Below, in pieces: positions 1-8,598 of a stretch of 64,000 bases of DNA. The notes under the pieces were generated by a model. That model worked only from the letters and a program-made list of their open reading frames with translations, ran no database searches and was not told the DNA's origin. Position 1 is the stretch's first letter, and each line of letters opens with the position of its first letter. Source of the DNA: Paractinoplanes maris (lineage in GTDB: Bacteria; Actinomycetota; Actinomycetes; Mycobacteriales; Micromonosporaceae); contig NZ_JALPVL010000006.1 of the NCBI RefSeq assembly GCF_023544465.1, forward strand, positions 248,001 through 312,000, in the 5' to 3' direction. The position numbers were made by a program, and so were the translations under genes.

Positions 1-1402
1 GCGGCGCCGGCTCCAGCACCTGCCGGCCGACCCGGGCCACCTCGGCCACCGAGTCCACGATGAAGCCGGTGCGCACCCCGCCGATGATCAGCACGACGAT
101 GCGCTGACGCTCGTCGCGCTCCCCGCGCGGCAGGCCCAGCCGGGTCCGCAGGTCGACCACCGGCAGAACCGTGCCGCGCAGGTTGACCAGGCCTTCCACG
201 AAATCGAACGACTTCGGCACCCGGATCAGCGCCTCCGGGACCCGGATGATCTCCTGGACGGTGTCGACGTCGACGGCATACTCCTCGTCGTCCAACCGGA
301 ACACGACGAACAGCTCCTCGTCGCCCCTGCCGTCATCGGCCATGCCCTGCTCCTCACCCGTCTGTGGTGGGTCCTCGTGCCCCTGGTGCTCGGCGATCTC
401 GTTGCGCACCTCCGGGGAATCGAACATCCGGTTGACGCTCAGCACGGACACCAGGCGCTTGCCGTCCTCGAGCCGGCAGACCGACTCCACCTCGCTCTTG
501 CGGCCGTCGCCGGCCATGAACCCCGGCAGCGGCGCCACCAGCTGGTGCGGGACGCGGAGAACCTCGCGGACCGTGTCCATCACGACGCCGACCACGCCAC
601 CGTCGATCGAGACCACGACGATCCGGTTCTGCGGCTCCAGCGGCGTGACCGGCAGGCCGAACACCCGCCGCATGCTCACCACCGGCAACAGCCGTCCCCG
701 TAGGTCGACCACACCGAGCACGCGGCTGCCGGCGTTCGGCACGTGGCTGATCGACTCGGGCGCCTGCACGATCTCCTGAACCTGGTCGATCGGCAGCGCG
801 TACTCCTGACCCTGCACCGCGAAGCTGACCAGCTCGAGCGTGTCGTCCAGCTCGGCGTCCGCGTCGTCGCGCTCGCTCATCGGCCGGCTCACCGCCGCCT
901 TGTCCGTGCCCCGGACTCGGGACTCCAGATGGGCGAACTGGCTGCCCACGAGACGGTCCACGTCGAGGATCGTCGTCATGTCGCCGCCGTCCGCCTTGAT
1001 CACGCCGACCAGCACATCGGAGCGGACGGTGGACTGCACCGACTCGCCCGACTCCATCGCGGCCGGGTCGACGCTGATCACGCTGGCCACCCGGTCGACC
1101 ACGAAACCGAGCGGCACGCCGCCGTCCACCACGATCACTCGGGTGGTCTCGTCGTGGGCCGCCTGCTCCATGTCGCAGCAGTCCCGCAGGCTCACCACCG
1201 GCAGCACACGGCCCCGCAGGTTGGCCAGGCCCTCCAGCGAGGGCGGGCCGAGCGGCACCTTCACCACGGCGGGCATCCGGATGATCTCCTGTACCCGGCT
1301 CATCGGGAAGGCGTACCGCTCCCCGGCCATGTCGAACGTGACGTAGCCGTTGTCGCCATCGATGGCTTCCTCGCCGGCTGTCAGATCGTCGTCGCTGCTC
1401 AT
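1..1402 (-). CDS. Triple CheW-domain chemotaxis coupling protein (3' end outside window)
   Basis: Reading the minus strand from the ATG at 1402 gives an open frame to the window edge (about 467 codons, no stop). It contains three successive CheW-like units, each with the family pattern of a short acidic lead, 'YAFP/YALP/YAVD' then 'VQEII', then 'LRGRVLPVV' or a close variant, then a hydrophobic 'IVVV' strand. They start near residues 20, 180 and 335. CheW domains couple receptors to the histidine kinase CheA in the cytoplasm. Acidic linkers separate the units. The gene starts 16 nt after the stop of the receptor gene, so the two are almost surely one operon. No CheA or response-regulator domain is seen in the visible part; a C-terminal extension beyond the edge cannot be excluded. 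Confidence 0.88.
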   Translation of the reverse strand, partial: MSSDDDLTAGEEAIDGDNGYVTFDMAGERYAFPMSRVQEIIRMPAVVKVPLGPPSLEGLANLRGRVLPVVSLRDCCDMEQAAHDETTRVIVVDGGVPLGFVVDRVASVISVDPAAMESGESVQSTVRSDVLVGVIKADGGDMTTILDVDRLVGSQFAHLESRVRGTDKAAVSRPMSERDDADAELDDTLELVSFAVQGQEYALPIDQVQEIVQAPESISHVPNAGSRVLGVVDLRGRLLPVVSMRRVFGLPVTPLEPQNRIVVVSIDGGVVGVVMDTVREVLRVPHQLVAPLPGFMAGDGRKSEVESVCRLEDGKRLVSVLSVNRMFDSPEVRNEIAEHQGHEDPPQTGEEQGMADDGRGDEELFVVFRLDDEEYAVDVDTVQEIIRVPEALIRVPKSFDFVEGLVNLRGTVLPVVDLRTRLGLPRGERDERQRIVVLIIGGVRTGFIVDSVAEVARVGRQVLEPAP

Positions 1403-1418
1403 CAGTGCGTCCCCTTGC

Positions 1419-3365
1419 CTAGGAGCCGACGTTCTGCAACTCGTCGGCGAGGGCGGCGATCTCCTCGACCGCGGCGGCCAGCTCCTCGGCGCCCTGCGCC
1501 TGCTCGCGGGCCGCGGTCGAAGCCTGCGCGGCCAGTTGCTCGGCCTCGCTGGCCGCCGTGGAGATCTGCTCGAGGCCGGTCTTCACCTCACCGAGCACGT
1601 CGGCGATCTGCTCGGCCGACTCCTTCACCTCCGAGTTCCCGGCCCGGACCTGCTGCATGTCACGTTCGATCTCCTCCAGCCGGGCCGTCGTGGCCTTGGC
1701 CGCCTCCGCCTCGGCCAACGCCTGGCGGCTGGTCTCCTCCAGGTCGCCCCGGACCTCGACGATCCGGTCCTGGACCGCCTTGACCAGGTCCTTGATGCGG
1801 TCCGCGTTGTCCGCGGAGTCCCGAGCCAGGTTGCGGATGTCCGTGGAGACCACCGCGAAGCCCTTGCCGAACTCGCCGGCCCGCGCCGACTCGACCGACC
1901 CGTTGACGGCCAGCATGTTGGTCTGGATGGACACGTTCGCGATGGCGTCCACGATCTTGTCGATCCGGCGGGAGATCTGCTCCAGCTCGCTGACCCGGCG
2001 GACGTTCTCGATGCCGTCCCGGGCCGCCGTCCCGATCGCCTCGATCATCGAGTCGACCGCTGACTTGTTCTCGCCGAGCGACTGGAGAATGATGTCCGAC
2101 CGCTCGACCGCTGCGCCGCCGCGACGCGAGGAGAGCTGGGCACCCTGCTCGATCTGGTTGACCGCCTCAGCGGTCTGCTGACCCTTCTCGGCGGCCGTGC
2201 GGGCGCCCGTATTGATCTGGGTGATCGCCGTGTTGATCTGGGTGGCCGCGCGGTTGATCTCCTCGACCGCGGCTGACAGCTCCTCGGCCGCGGCCGCGAC
2301 CTCCTCGGCGCTCTTGTTGATGTCGGTGCTGCTTCGCAGGCCCTCAGAGATCTCCGACAGCTCCTCCGCGGCCTGCTCGCTCTGCCGCAACGCCTGGGTC
2401 TGCTGGCCGACCGTCTGCAGGGACTCCTCGCACGCGGCGGACTGCTGTTCCGCCGCCGCCGCGATCTGCTCGGACAGGCTCTTCGCCATGCCCGCGGCGC
2501 GCCGTGACTCCTGCGCCGCGGTCGCCATCTCGGTGGCACCCGTCATGATCGTGCCCATGTCGGCCCGGATGCCCTCCAGCTGCGAGGTGATGGACTTGCC
2601 CTTCTCCACCTCGCCGCGGGACGTGTCGGCCGACTGCTGCACACCGGTAGCGATCGCGGTGACCCCCTCGCGGACCTCGTCGATGAGGTCCCGGATCTGC
2701 CGCGCGCTGCGCTCGCTGGTCTCGGCCAGAGTGCGCACCTCGTCCGCCACCACGGCGAAGCCCTTGCCGTGCTGACGCGCCCGAGCTGCCTCGATCGCGG
2801 CGTTCAGGGCGAGCAGATTCGTCTGGTCGGCGATGTGCGCGACCGTCTTGACGATCTCGCCGATCTCGTCCGCCTGCTTCTCCAGCTCGGTGATCGTCAC
2901 GACGGAGGTGCTCTGGCGGGTGGCGGCACTGTCCACGTTAGCCAGCAGGCCGTTGATCCCCGTGCGGGTCTCGTTGAGCAGGTTCTGCAGCGCCTGACTG
3001 AGTTGGGCGATCTCCTGGGTGGTCTGCTCCTGGCGCCCGACCCGCTCCTCGACCTGATTCATCGCGGCGAGGCTCTGCTGAGTCGCGCCCGACGCCTCCT
3101 CGGCGCCGGCCGAGATCTGCTGCATCGACTCGGTGAGCTGGCGGGAGGCCTCGGCGGCCTCGGCGTTCTGGGCGGAGATCTCGGCGGTGGCGGCGGCGAT
3201 CCGTTCGGCTGCCTGCTGTTGTTTCGCCACCGAACGGGCCTGGCGCCGGTTCGCGTCGGTGTCACCGCCGTGGGACGCCTTGGTCGCGACCGGCGCCGAC
3301 GCGGGCCGGGTGGTTCGCGCGTGATCGGTGACCCGCCCGTTGGCGGAGCTCGTCGTCAATGGCAT
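1419..3365 (-). CDS. Soluble methyl-accepting chemotaxis protein with two signalling hairpins
   Basis: 648 aa from the ATG at 3365, preferred over an in-frame upstream start at 3488 because GAGAGGGGAG sits just before it. The protein is long coiled coil with no membrane segment and no recognisable sensor domain. Two separate copies of the MCP signalling hairpin are visible: one near residues 180-215 (TNLLALNAAIEAAR, then GFAVVADEVRTLA) and one near 480-515 (TNMLAVNGSVESAR, then GFAVVSTDIRNLA). The hairpin tip is where receptors bind CheW and CheA. The first copy is close to consensus; the second is diverged (NGSVES, STDI) and may bind a different partner. It is followed after 16 nt by the triple CheW gene. 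Cytoplasmic location is inferred from the lack of hydrophobic helices. Confidence 0.92.
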   Translation of the reverse strand: MPLTTSSANGRVTDHARTTRPASAPVATKASHGGDTDANRRQARSVAKQQQAAERIAAATAEISAQNAEAAEASRQLTESMQQISAGAEEASGATQQSLAAMNQVEERVGRQEQTTQEIAQLSQALQNLLNETRTGINGLLANVDSAATRQSTSVVTITELEKQADEIGEIVKTVAHIADQTNLLALNAAIEAARARQHGKGFAVVADEVRTLAETSERSARQIRDLIDEVREGVTAIATGVQQSADTSRGEVEKGKSITSQLEGIRADMGTIMTGATEMATAAQESRRAAGMAKSLSEQIAAAAEQQSAACEESLQTVGQQTQALRQSEQAAEELSEISEGLRSSTDINKSAEEVAAAAEELSAAVEEINRAATQINTAITQINTGARTAAEKGQQTAEAVNQIEQGAQLSSRRGGAAVERSDIILQSLGENKSAVDSMIEAIGTAARDGIENVRRVSELEQISRRIDKIVDAIANVSIQTNMLAVNGSVESARAGEFGKGFAVVSTDIRNLARDSADNADRIKDLVKAVQDRIVEVRGDLEETSRQALAEAEAAKATTARLEEIERDMQQVRAGNSEVKESAEQIADVLGEVKTGLEQISTAASEAEQLAAQASTAAREQAQGAEELAAAVEEIAALADELQNVGS

Positions 3366-3636
3366 GGGGGTGGTCTCCCCTCTCTTGTAACTGCCGTACG
3401 CATACGCGTCATGGACATCCGGAGTCGGGGAAAAACCGCTGGTAGACGGGCCTTCCTCACCTACGGGAATCCTGGCATCGGCAGCCACCGGGGAGAGGCG
3501 ATATAGAACTACTTCAACGGAAACCAGCTTCGGCCCAGCGACACACTTCTATTCCTGCCGATGGGCGCGGAATGTCGTGGTGTGGGCGAGCATTTCGTGG
3601 CGAGGAGCGACCAGGACGATCGCGCGACTCAGCACA

Positions 3637-3675
3637 AAAAGAGGCCGTGACCCGGGTATCCGTCGGTCACGGCCT
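3637..3675 (-). terminator. Rho-independent terminator-like hairpin
   Basis: An 11-bp perfect stem, AGGCCGTGACC at 3642-3652 pairing with GGTCACGGCCT at 3665-3675, is followed on the minus strand by a T-rich run (complement of the A run at 3636-3640). It lies just past the 3' end of the tRNA-Arg fragment and resembles in position and sequence the terminator after the intact tRNA-Arg at 21.5 kb. It would also end transcripts from the aldo/keto reductase gene. Confidence 0.7.
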
Positions 3676-3684
3676 TGGGGGAAC

Positions 3685-3730
3685 GTGCGCCCGAGGGGAC
3701 TCGAACGCCTAACTTCTTCTATCCGTGGTC
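3685..3730 (-). repeat. Partial tRNA-Arg 3' half, attachment-site-like
   Basis: This stretch matches the 3' half of the intact tRNA-Arg at 21537-21581 in the same orientation, from the acceptor 3' strand through the T arm to the anticodon loop. There are only a few substitutions and small gaps, e.g. GTGCGCCCGAGGGGACTCG here against GTGCGCCCGAAGGGACTCG there. The 5' half of the tRNA is missing or unrecognisable, so it cannot be a functional tRNA. Such anticodon-to-3'-end duplications are the usual footprint of integrative elements that insert in tRNA genes. Confidence 0.6.
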
Positions 3731-3815
3731 CCGGGCGAAGCCCAACAGTCGTCCGGCGGCTCGACCGGGCCCCGGGCCGGTGACGACATGGTCGCCTGAC
3801 CCGGGCCGACGTTGA

Positions 3816-4670
3816 TCAGCTCTTGGCGCCGTAGTTCATGGTGTCGGGGTTTGCCCCCGTGCGTCCCTTGTCACCGCGGTCGAGGGCGGTGATGCTGCCC
3901 ATCGCGCCGCCGTCGAGCTCGAAATCGAAGATCTCGAAATTCTCGCGGACCCGCTCGGCCGTCTTCGACTTCGGGAAGATGATGTCGCCGCGCTGGATGT
4001 GCCAGCGCAGCACTACCTGCGCCGGGCTCTTGCCGGCCTGGCGGGCGATCTCAGTGATCACCGGATCGGTGAGGACCTCGCCCTGGGCGATCGGGGAGTA
4101 CGCCTCCGTCGCGATCTCGTTCTCCGTGTTGTACGTCCGGAGGGCGTCGTTGGTCAGGTACGGGTGCACCTCGATCTGGTTGACCGCCGGGCGGACCTGG
4201 GTCTCGGCGCGCAGCCGGCCCAGGTGGTGCTGGGTGAAGTTCGAGACGCCGATCGAGCGGGCCCGGCCCTCGCGGTAGAACTCCTCGAGGGTGTTCCAGG
4301 TCTGCACGAAGTCACCGCCGTAGCTGGCCGGCATAGGCCAGTGGATCAGGAACAGGTCGACGTAGTCGGTGCCGAGCGCCTTGAGGGTGTCGTCGAACGC
4401 GCTGCGGGCGTCGTCGGGCTCGTGGAAGCCGTTGTTGAGCTTGCTGGTGATGAAGAACTCGCTGCGGTCCAGGCCGGAGTTGTTCACGGCCTCGCCCACG
4501 CCGGCCTCGTTGCCGTACATCTGAGCGGTGTCGATGTGCCGGTAGCCGATCTCGATGGCCGTCTCGACCGCCGCGCGGGTCTCTTCCGGCGGCACCTGGA
4601 AGACGCCGAAGCCCAGCTGCGGGATGGTACGGCCGTCGTTGAGCGGAATGGTCGGTACTGCGGAACTCAT
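3816..4670 (-). CDS. Aldo/keto reductase, 2,5-diketo-D-gluconate reductase type
   Basis: 284 aa from the ATG at 4670, which has GAGGAG upstream; the frame stays open further upstream but that part is not protein-like. The AKR fold is complete: Asp47 and Tyr52 in DTAQMYGNE, Lys77 in ITSKLNN and His110 in LFLIHWP make the catalytic tetrad. PKSKTAERVRENFEIFDF near the C terminus is the NADPH-binding signature of the family. The enzyme reduces aldehydes or ketones with NADPH in the cytoplasm; the true substrate cannot be read from sequence. It stands alone, between the tRNA-Arg fragment and the peptide cluster. Confidence 0.93.
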   Translation of the reverse strand: MSSAVPTIPLNDGRTIPQLGFGVFQVPPEETRAAVETAIEIGYRHIDTAQMYGNEAGVGEAVNNSGLDRSEFFITSKLNNGFHEPDDARSAFDDTLKALGTDYVDLFLIHWPMPASYGGDFVQTWNTLEEFYREGRARSIGVSNFTQHHLGRLRAETQVRPAVNQIEVHPYLTNDALRTYNTENEIATEAYSPIAQGEVLTDPVITEIARQAGKSPAQVVLRWHIQRGDIIFPKSKTAERVRENFEIFDFELDGGAMGSITALDRGDKGRTGANPDTMNYGAKS

Positions 4671-4919
4671 GGTTCTCCTCGTGCTCGTCGAAGGTGCCGT
4701 ACCCCCGACATACCCGCTGAGCGGGCCGATCCACCGGTTTCGCCGTGTGCGTCTCTGTGATCGACGGGACTCGAAACCGTGACGACATCCGATCGCCACC
4801 GGATCACCACGCGATCACATCACTCGGCACGGAACCGCAGACCAGCGCGACGCCCTCGCGGCCTCACTCACGACTCTCGCTACTTGAATCGTCATGGTTC
4901 CAGGGACGAGCGACCATGA

Positions 4920-5471
4920 TCATGACGCCTTCGTTCGTCTTCCGTCCCCGCGCAGACCTTCCCCGCGCAAACCTCGCAGAAGGCTCCGCCCATCACCAAA
5001 GACCGGAAGGATGAAGATGACGTGGGCCAGGTAACACCAAGCCAAGGAACGGTCCAACGGTGAAAACCACAGTATGAGCCCGACGGCCAGACACGAGGCG
5101 GGGCCGGCGACCGCAACCCAGGCGACCTGACGTCCGGTCATCGTGCCGATAGGGATCACGGAGAATTTGAGGAAACTTCGATCGACTGCCACGTGAGTGA
5201 CAGTGCTGATGCGCTTGAGGACGAGTGCATGTGCGGATTCATGCAGCACGAACGATGCGAGCAACCCGACGATGGCAAACTTGGACAGGCCCCAGGCGAG
5301 CGTCGCTGGACCGCTTGATCCGGAGACGGCGGACCAAACAAGCCCAGCGGCCAGGACGAGGCCGAAAAACAACAGCAGGAACCAGACCTGGGCGGCAACA
5401 GCAAATGCTACTGCCCGTACTGGACGGCCACTGCGGGCGTAAACCTTAAGCTGAGATATCGGACCGCTCCA
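4920..5471 (-). CDS. M50-type membrane metalloprotease, start codon unclear
   Basis: The reading frame ends at 4920 and is open back to 5471. It contains HESAH (zinc HExxH), AGPASCLAVG (the GPxxN-like motif) and LPVFGDGRS (the third-ligand motif of site-2 proteases), on about four hydrophobic helices. These motifs mark a small M50 peptidase that cuts substrates in or near the membrane. No ATG or GTG occurs upstream in frame: a TTG at 5372 would give 150 aa but removes most of the first helix (VAFAVAAQVWFLLLFFGL). The start is more likely inside or just after the end of the preceding gene, by a rare start codon or frameshift. It is the last gene of the peptide cluster, so the 86-aa membrane peptides are the obvious candidate substrates (inference). 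Confidence 0.72.
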   Translation of the reverse strand, partial: WSGPISQLKVYARSGRPVRAVAFAVAAQVWFLLLFFGLVLAAGLVWSAVSGSSGPATLAWGLSKFAIVGLLASFVLHESAHALVLKRISTVTHVAVDRSFLKFSVIPIGTMTGRQVAWVAVAGPASCLAVGLILWFSPLDRSLAWCYLAHVIFILPVFGDGRSLLRGLRGEGLRGDGRRTKAS

Positions 5472-5769
5472 TCAGATGCGCACGGCGTTGCTTCAACGAC
5501 CTGAAGACGACCTGCGTAGCGGCGATGAAGAGTGCGAGGACCAAGAAGACCAGGAAGAGCCTGAGGGGGCTTTCTACGCCTGCGGTCAGCCCTAGGCCAC
5601 CATTTGACAACTTGTCGATCTCGACTACGACCGAGCCGAACAGGCCCTCCCGCCGAACTCCCTCGTCATCCGTCGAGAACATGAGGTAGAGCAACACTGC
5701 TACTGCGCTCACCGCGGTTAAAATTATGGCTCCGACTGCGGAGCTCACCGCCAACTTTACCTTTGACAT
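5446..5769 (-). CDS. Small two-helix membrane protein of the peptide cluster
   Basis: 107 aa with a strong ribosome site (GAGGAGAAGGA immediately before the ATG at 5769). Predicted helices lie at about residues 9-31 and 69-91 with a polar loop of some 35 residues between, and the C terminus is basic. It resembles no family I can name. Its start lies 104 nt inside the end of the permease gene and its stop overlaps the open frame of the protease, so translation of the three is probably coupled. Leu17 is encoded by TTA, rare in high-GC actinobacteria and often tied to bldA control. Possible roles: accessory subunit of the transporter or immunity protein. Confidence 0.75.
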   Translation of the reverse strand: MSKVKLAVSSAVGAIILTAVSAVAVLLYLMFSTDDEGVRREGLFGSVVVEIDKLSNGGLGLTAGVESPLRLFLVFLVLALFIAATQVVFRSLKQRRAHLMERSDISA

Positions 5770-7189
5770 TCCTTCTCCTCATCTCACTTTCCTTGATTGC
5801 GTACACGCCGTACCACACCAGAAGCAACAGGATTCCGGCGAAGCTGAACGCTATCGCGACTGGCGGCAGTTGAAGGAGCCCCACACTGATGACGGCCAAG
5901 GCAAGAAGCGCACCGACGAGCGACATGCCGACGAACACGGAGAAGGGATTGTCTTTCTCCGACGGGAAGATGATGCCGACGCAGGTAGTTATCAGGACGC
6001 CGCTCACGCATCCCAGCAAGGCTGTCGAGCCCTGGCCCAGGGCTTGCGCATCAACGATCCAGAGGATGGCGATTCCCGGCAGGGCGAACAGTGCGAGAAG
6101 GATGAGCTGCGCTCGAATCAAGAGGCCGTAGATGCGCCAGTGGGACGACGTGGTGCCGACGAGAACCCGGAGCGGCTGAGTGGCCGCGAACTGGTACAGG
6201 CCACCCACCGACAGGATGGCGAAGCTCCAAATCGGATTGATCTTCGAGTCGAAGAGCAGATAGACGAAGAGCACCAACGTGGTCGTCGCGTTGACCATCG
6301 TCTGAGAACTTCGGAGAAGGCACCAGTCATACGGGCCGAGCAATCGGCGCGCCCACCGGCCGGCGGGGACATCTATGTACCGGGAATGACGAATGTAGCG
6401 GCTCGGAGCCAGCCGGATCACGAGGAAGAACACGGCGATGGCGAGGGCCGTGGCGGCGCCGATCGCGGCAGGCGCCCCGTACTGATGGGCCACCCATGAG
6501 ACGGCCGTCGCCCACGCGAATTTCTCGTCCTTGTTCAAATATGCTTGGCTTGCCTCGAGTACCAGTCCCTGCATCCTGCTCGAATAGAACACCAGGAGCA
6601 CGAAGAGAGCCAGGATGAGGAGAACGTTCTCGATCGACCGCAGCCTGAGGAAGCCGACCACCCGGGCGAGGATCTGGTAGATCGCGCTCAACAGGAGATA
6701 GGCCAGGACCACGGGCAGGATGATGGAAACAAGCAACTGGGGAATCGCGGCCGGCCCGAGCACCAGCAGCGCGGCTACTGAGAAGGAGAAGGCTCCGAGG
6801 GCTACCACGATCCCGGTCATGCTTATTTCGTAGATCATGAAAGCAACCGAACGCTCCCGATTCGTGACCGGAAGCTGGAAGCTCAGTTCGAGTATCTCTT
6901 CGGAGTTCATGAAAAGGATCTTCACGATGAGGAATGCGATTTGCACCCAAAGGATGAGGGATACGGTGGAGACCTCGAAGAGAAAACGCCAGATCTCGGT
7001 ATCGCCGCCCACATCCTTCAGGAAGGAATAAGCCACAGCAGCGCCCATCACCAGCAAGGCGACGAGGCCGACTGCGACCGCGAGCCGGACCGGAGCGGCC
7101 CGCAGGGCGCCCTTCCGCAGGACTCTGCGGCTGAAGAAGAGCATGAGCATCCGAGCCAGCGCGAGCGAGTGCTTCAGTCTCACGGGCAT
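5666..7189 (-). CDS. ABC transporter permease of the peptide cluster
   Basis: 507 aa, mostly hydrophobic with roughly a dozen membrane helices, typical of the one-piece permeases that pair with BcrA-type ATPases in antibiotic or peptide export and immunity. The ATG at 7189 overlaps the end of the ATPase gene by 10 nt, so the pair is translationally coupled. The last 40 residues after KESEMRRRNVKGK are polar and run through the start of the next gene; this tail may be genuine or a read-through extension. Base composition is clearly less GC-rich than genes on either side of the cluster, consistent with transfer. Confidence 0.85.
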   Translation of the reverse strand: MPVRLKHSLALARMLMLFFSRRVLRKGALRAAPVRLAVAVGLVALLVMGAAVAYSFLKDVGGDTEIWRFLFEVSTVSLILWVQIAFLIVKILFMNSEEILELSFQLPVTNRERSVAFMIYEISMTGIVVALGAFSFSVAALLVLGPAAIPQLLVSIILPVVLAYLLLSAIYQILARVVGFLRLRSIENVLLILALFVLLVFYSSRMQGLVLEASQAYLNKDEKFAWATAVSWVAHQYGAPAAIGAATALAIAVFFLVIRLAPSRYIRHSRYIDVPAGRWARRLLGPYDWCLLRSSQTMVNATTTLVLFVYLLFDSKINPIWSFAILSVGGLYQFAATQPLRVLVGTTSSHWRIYGLLIRAQLILLALFALPGIAILWIVDAQALGQGSTALLGCVSGVLITTCVGIIFPSEKDNPFSVFVGMSLVGALLALAVISVGLLQLPPVAIAFSFAGILLLLVWYGVYAIKESEMRRRNVKGKVGGELRSRSHNFNRGERSSSVALPHVLDG

Positions 7190-7908
7190 CGCACGTCCGA
7201 TTCGAGATATTCGAACACCATAGTGGCGAGCGAACCGTGCTCGGCGACCAGATCCGCCGTGGGATCATCGAATACCATTTGGCCGTGATCCAGGAAGACG
7301 ATGTGATCCGCGAGGCGCTCGAGAAGAGAGAAATCGTGGGTGCACAGGACGATTGACCGACCCTCGTCACGGATGCGCCGGAATTCTTTTTCTGCCAAGT
7401 AGAGCGCCTCCAGGTCGATCCCGTTGAGGGTCTCGTCGATCACTGTCAGCGGCCGGCGCATGAGAAGTGCTGAGACCAGCTGTGTCTTCTTACGCATGCC
7501 GTGCGAGTAGTTCTCGATGAGGTGGTCGTATCGACCCTCCATCGAGAACATGGTGAAGAGCTCAGCTGCTTTCGCGTGGTCGACGTTCACCTCGAACAGC
7601 TTGGCCATGAGGGCGACATACTCACGAGCGCTGAGGAACTCAGGAAGGTAATCGTTGCTCGCCAGGTAGATGGCTTGCTTCATCGCCTCCGGGGAGGTGT
7701 GTTCGTGCCCGCTGAGCCGAATGGAGCCCGACTGGAGCCGAAGCAGATCGAAAGTGTTCTTGATCAAGGTTGACTTACCCGAGCCGTTAGGGCCGATGAG
7801 TCCGACAATCGCACCTTGTTCGACCGTTAGTGAGACGTCTTCGACCACGTTGAAGCGACCGTCGTAAGAGTATCTCAGGTGCTCGATTTCCAGCGGCTTC
7901 ATGATCAT
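7180..7908 (-). CDS. ABC transporter ATPase of the peptide cluster
   Basis: 242 aa. Walker A GPNGSGKST at residues 39-47, a degenerate signature YSHGM at 134-138 in place of LSGGQ, Walker B LTVIDE at 154-159 and the switch histidine in VLCTHD are all present, so it should hydrolyse ATP. The length and degenerate signature match BcrA/lantibiotic-immunity type ATPases. A second in-frame ATG at 7902 is also possible. It follows the twin peptide genes on the same strand and precedes its permease with a 10-nt overlap, so it likely drives export of, or self-protection against, the products of those genes. Confidence 0.92.
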   Translation of the reverse strand: MIMKPLEIEHLRYSYDGRFNVVEDVSLTVEQGAIVGLIGPNGSGKSTLIKNTFDLLRLQSGSIRLSGHEHTSPEAMKQAIYLASNDYLPEFLSAREYVALMAKLFEVNVDHAKAAELFTMFSMEGRYDHLIENYSHGMRKKTQLVSALLMRRPLTVIDETLNGIDLEALYLAEKEFRRIRDEGRSIVLCTHDFSLLERLADHIVFLDHGQMVFDDPTADLVAEHGSLATMVFEYLESDVRCP

Positions 7909-8016
7909 CTTAGTTTCTTCCGTGGTCGATGGTTGGCATAAGGGATCCAGCTGGTCCGGACCAGCCGGGCCCAGCTGGAAACCTTACGCCAGGCCAACCT
8001 CCGGGTTAGACCCGAT

Positions 8017-8277
8017 TTAGACGCACTCGAGGCGGACCTTGAGGCCGAAGTTCTTGTACTGCCAGCTGCCCGTGAAGGACATTCCCTTCTTGACGAGGCA
8101 GTAGACAGCCATTCCCGCGAGCAGAGTCGCACCCAGAACGAGAATCACAGCGATAACGACGAGGAACCAGGCGTCGAACCGAACGAGTGCACGATCGATC
8201 TTGCTCTGAGCCATGGTGGTCACATAGCTGACCTCGGGAGAGTTCAGCAGCGGCTGTGACAGTGTGGCAATGGACAT
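8017..8277 (-). CDS. One-helix peptide precursor, copy 1
   Basis: 86 aa from the ATG at 8277 (GAGGAG upstream). Layout: polar N-terminal part (1-33), one hydrophobic helix (about 36-59, FLVVIAVILVLGATLLAGM), then a 27-residue tail starting at Cys60 and ending Glu-Cys85-Val86, with a conserved middle GSWQYKNFGLKVRL. Two cysteines therefore bracket the tail. Copy 2 differs only at residues 25 (Ser/Asn) and 61 (Leu/Ile). I recognise no family. Being duplicated with its promoter next to an ABC exporter and an M50 protease suggests a membrane-anchored precursor from which the C-terminal peptide is released (inference). A small membrane subunit present at high dose is the main alternative. Confidence 0.8.
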   Translation of the reverse strand: MSIATLSQPLLNSPEVSYVTTMAQSKIDRALVRFDAWFLVVIAVILVLGATLLAGMAVYCLVKKGMSFTGSWQYKNFGLKVRLECV

Positions 8278-8302
8278 TTGTTCTCCTCGAACTGGAAGAT
8301 GC

Positions 8303-8314
8303 GGCCGACCGGCC
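8303..8314. promoter_or_regulatory. Leader palindrome, copy 1
   Basis: GGCCGACCGGCC is a near-perfect 12-bp palindrome 25 nt upstream of the peptide 1 ATG. The same position in copy 2 holds a perfect palindrome, so the symmetry has been kept while the centre changed. It could be an operator or a small hairpin in the mRNA leader. Confidence 0.4.
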
Positions 8315-8347
8315 AAAAACCGGAACGTTTCCGCTCTGATATCGATG

Positions 8348-8376
8348 AGCGTAGCGATGCCCAATGAGCTTGTCGA
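8348..8376 (-). promoter_or_regulatory. Promoter-like -35/-10 pair, peptide copy 1
   Basis: On the minus strand TCGACA (-35-like, 8371-8376) and TACGCT (-10-like, 8348-8353) are separated by 17 nt, the optimum for the housekeeping sigma factor. Both hexamers and the spacing are unchanged in the duplicate copy although the spacer sequence differs, which supports function. Confidence 0.5.
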
Positions 8377-8598
8377 CCCCGCTACTTAACTGAATCGATC
8401 GACAAACAACATTCTCGATCTTGCTGCCTTCTCCATTGAGCCGTTTTCCAGCGGACTCGCAGCTCAGGGTGGGTGGGGGTGTCCACCGCGTTCTGCGGGC
8501 CGCTCGCTTCCGGAAAAGACAGCTACCGGTCGGCCGCCTGGACCAGCCGGCCCCAGCTGGAAACGTTACGCCAGGCCGAACTCCGGGTCAGACCCGAT

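Noticed and set aside
1..2775. Several long plus-strand frames over the chemotaxis genes
   Set aside because: They are antisense shadows; the minus-strand frames carry the CheW and MCP motifs.
4745..4785. A T-arm-like sequence (GGTTTCGAGTCCCGTCG on minus)
   Set aside because: Position 53/61 pairing fails and no acceptor, D or anticodon arm can be built, so not called a tRNA or relic.
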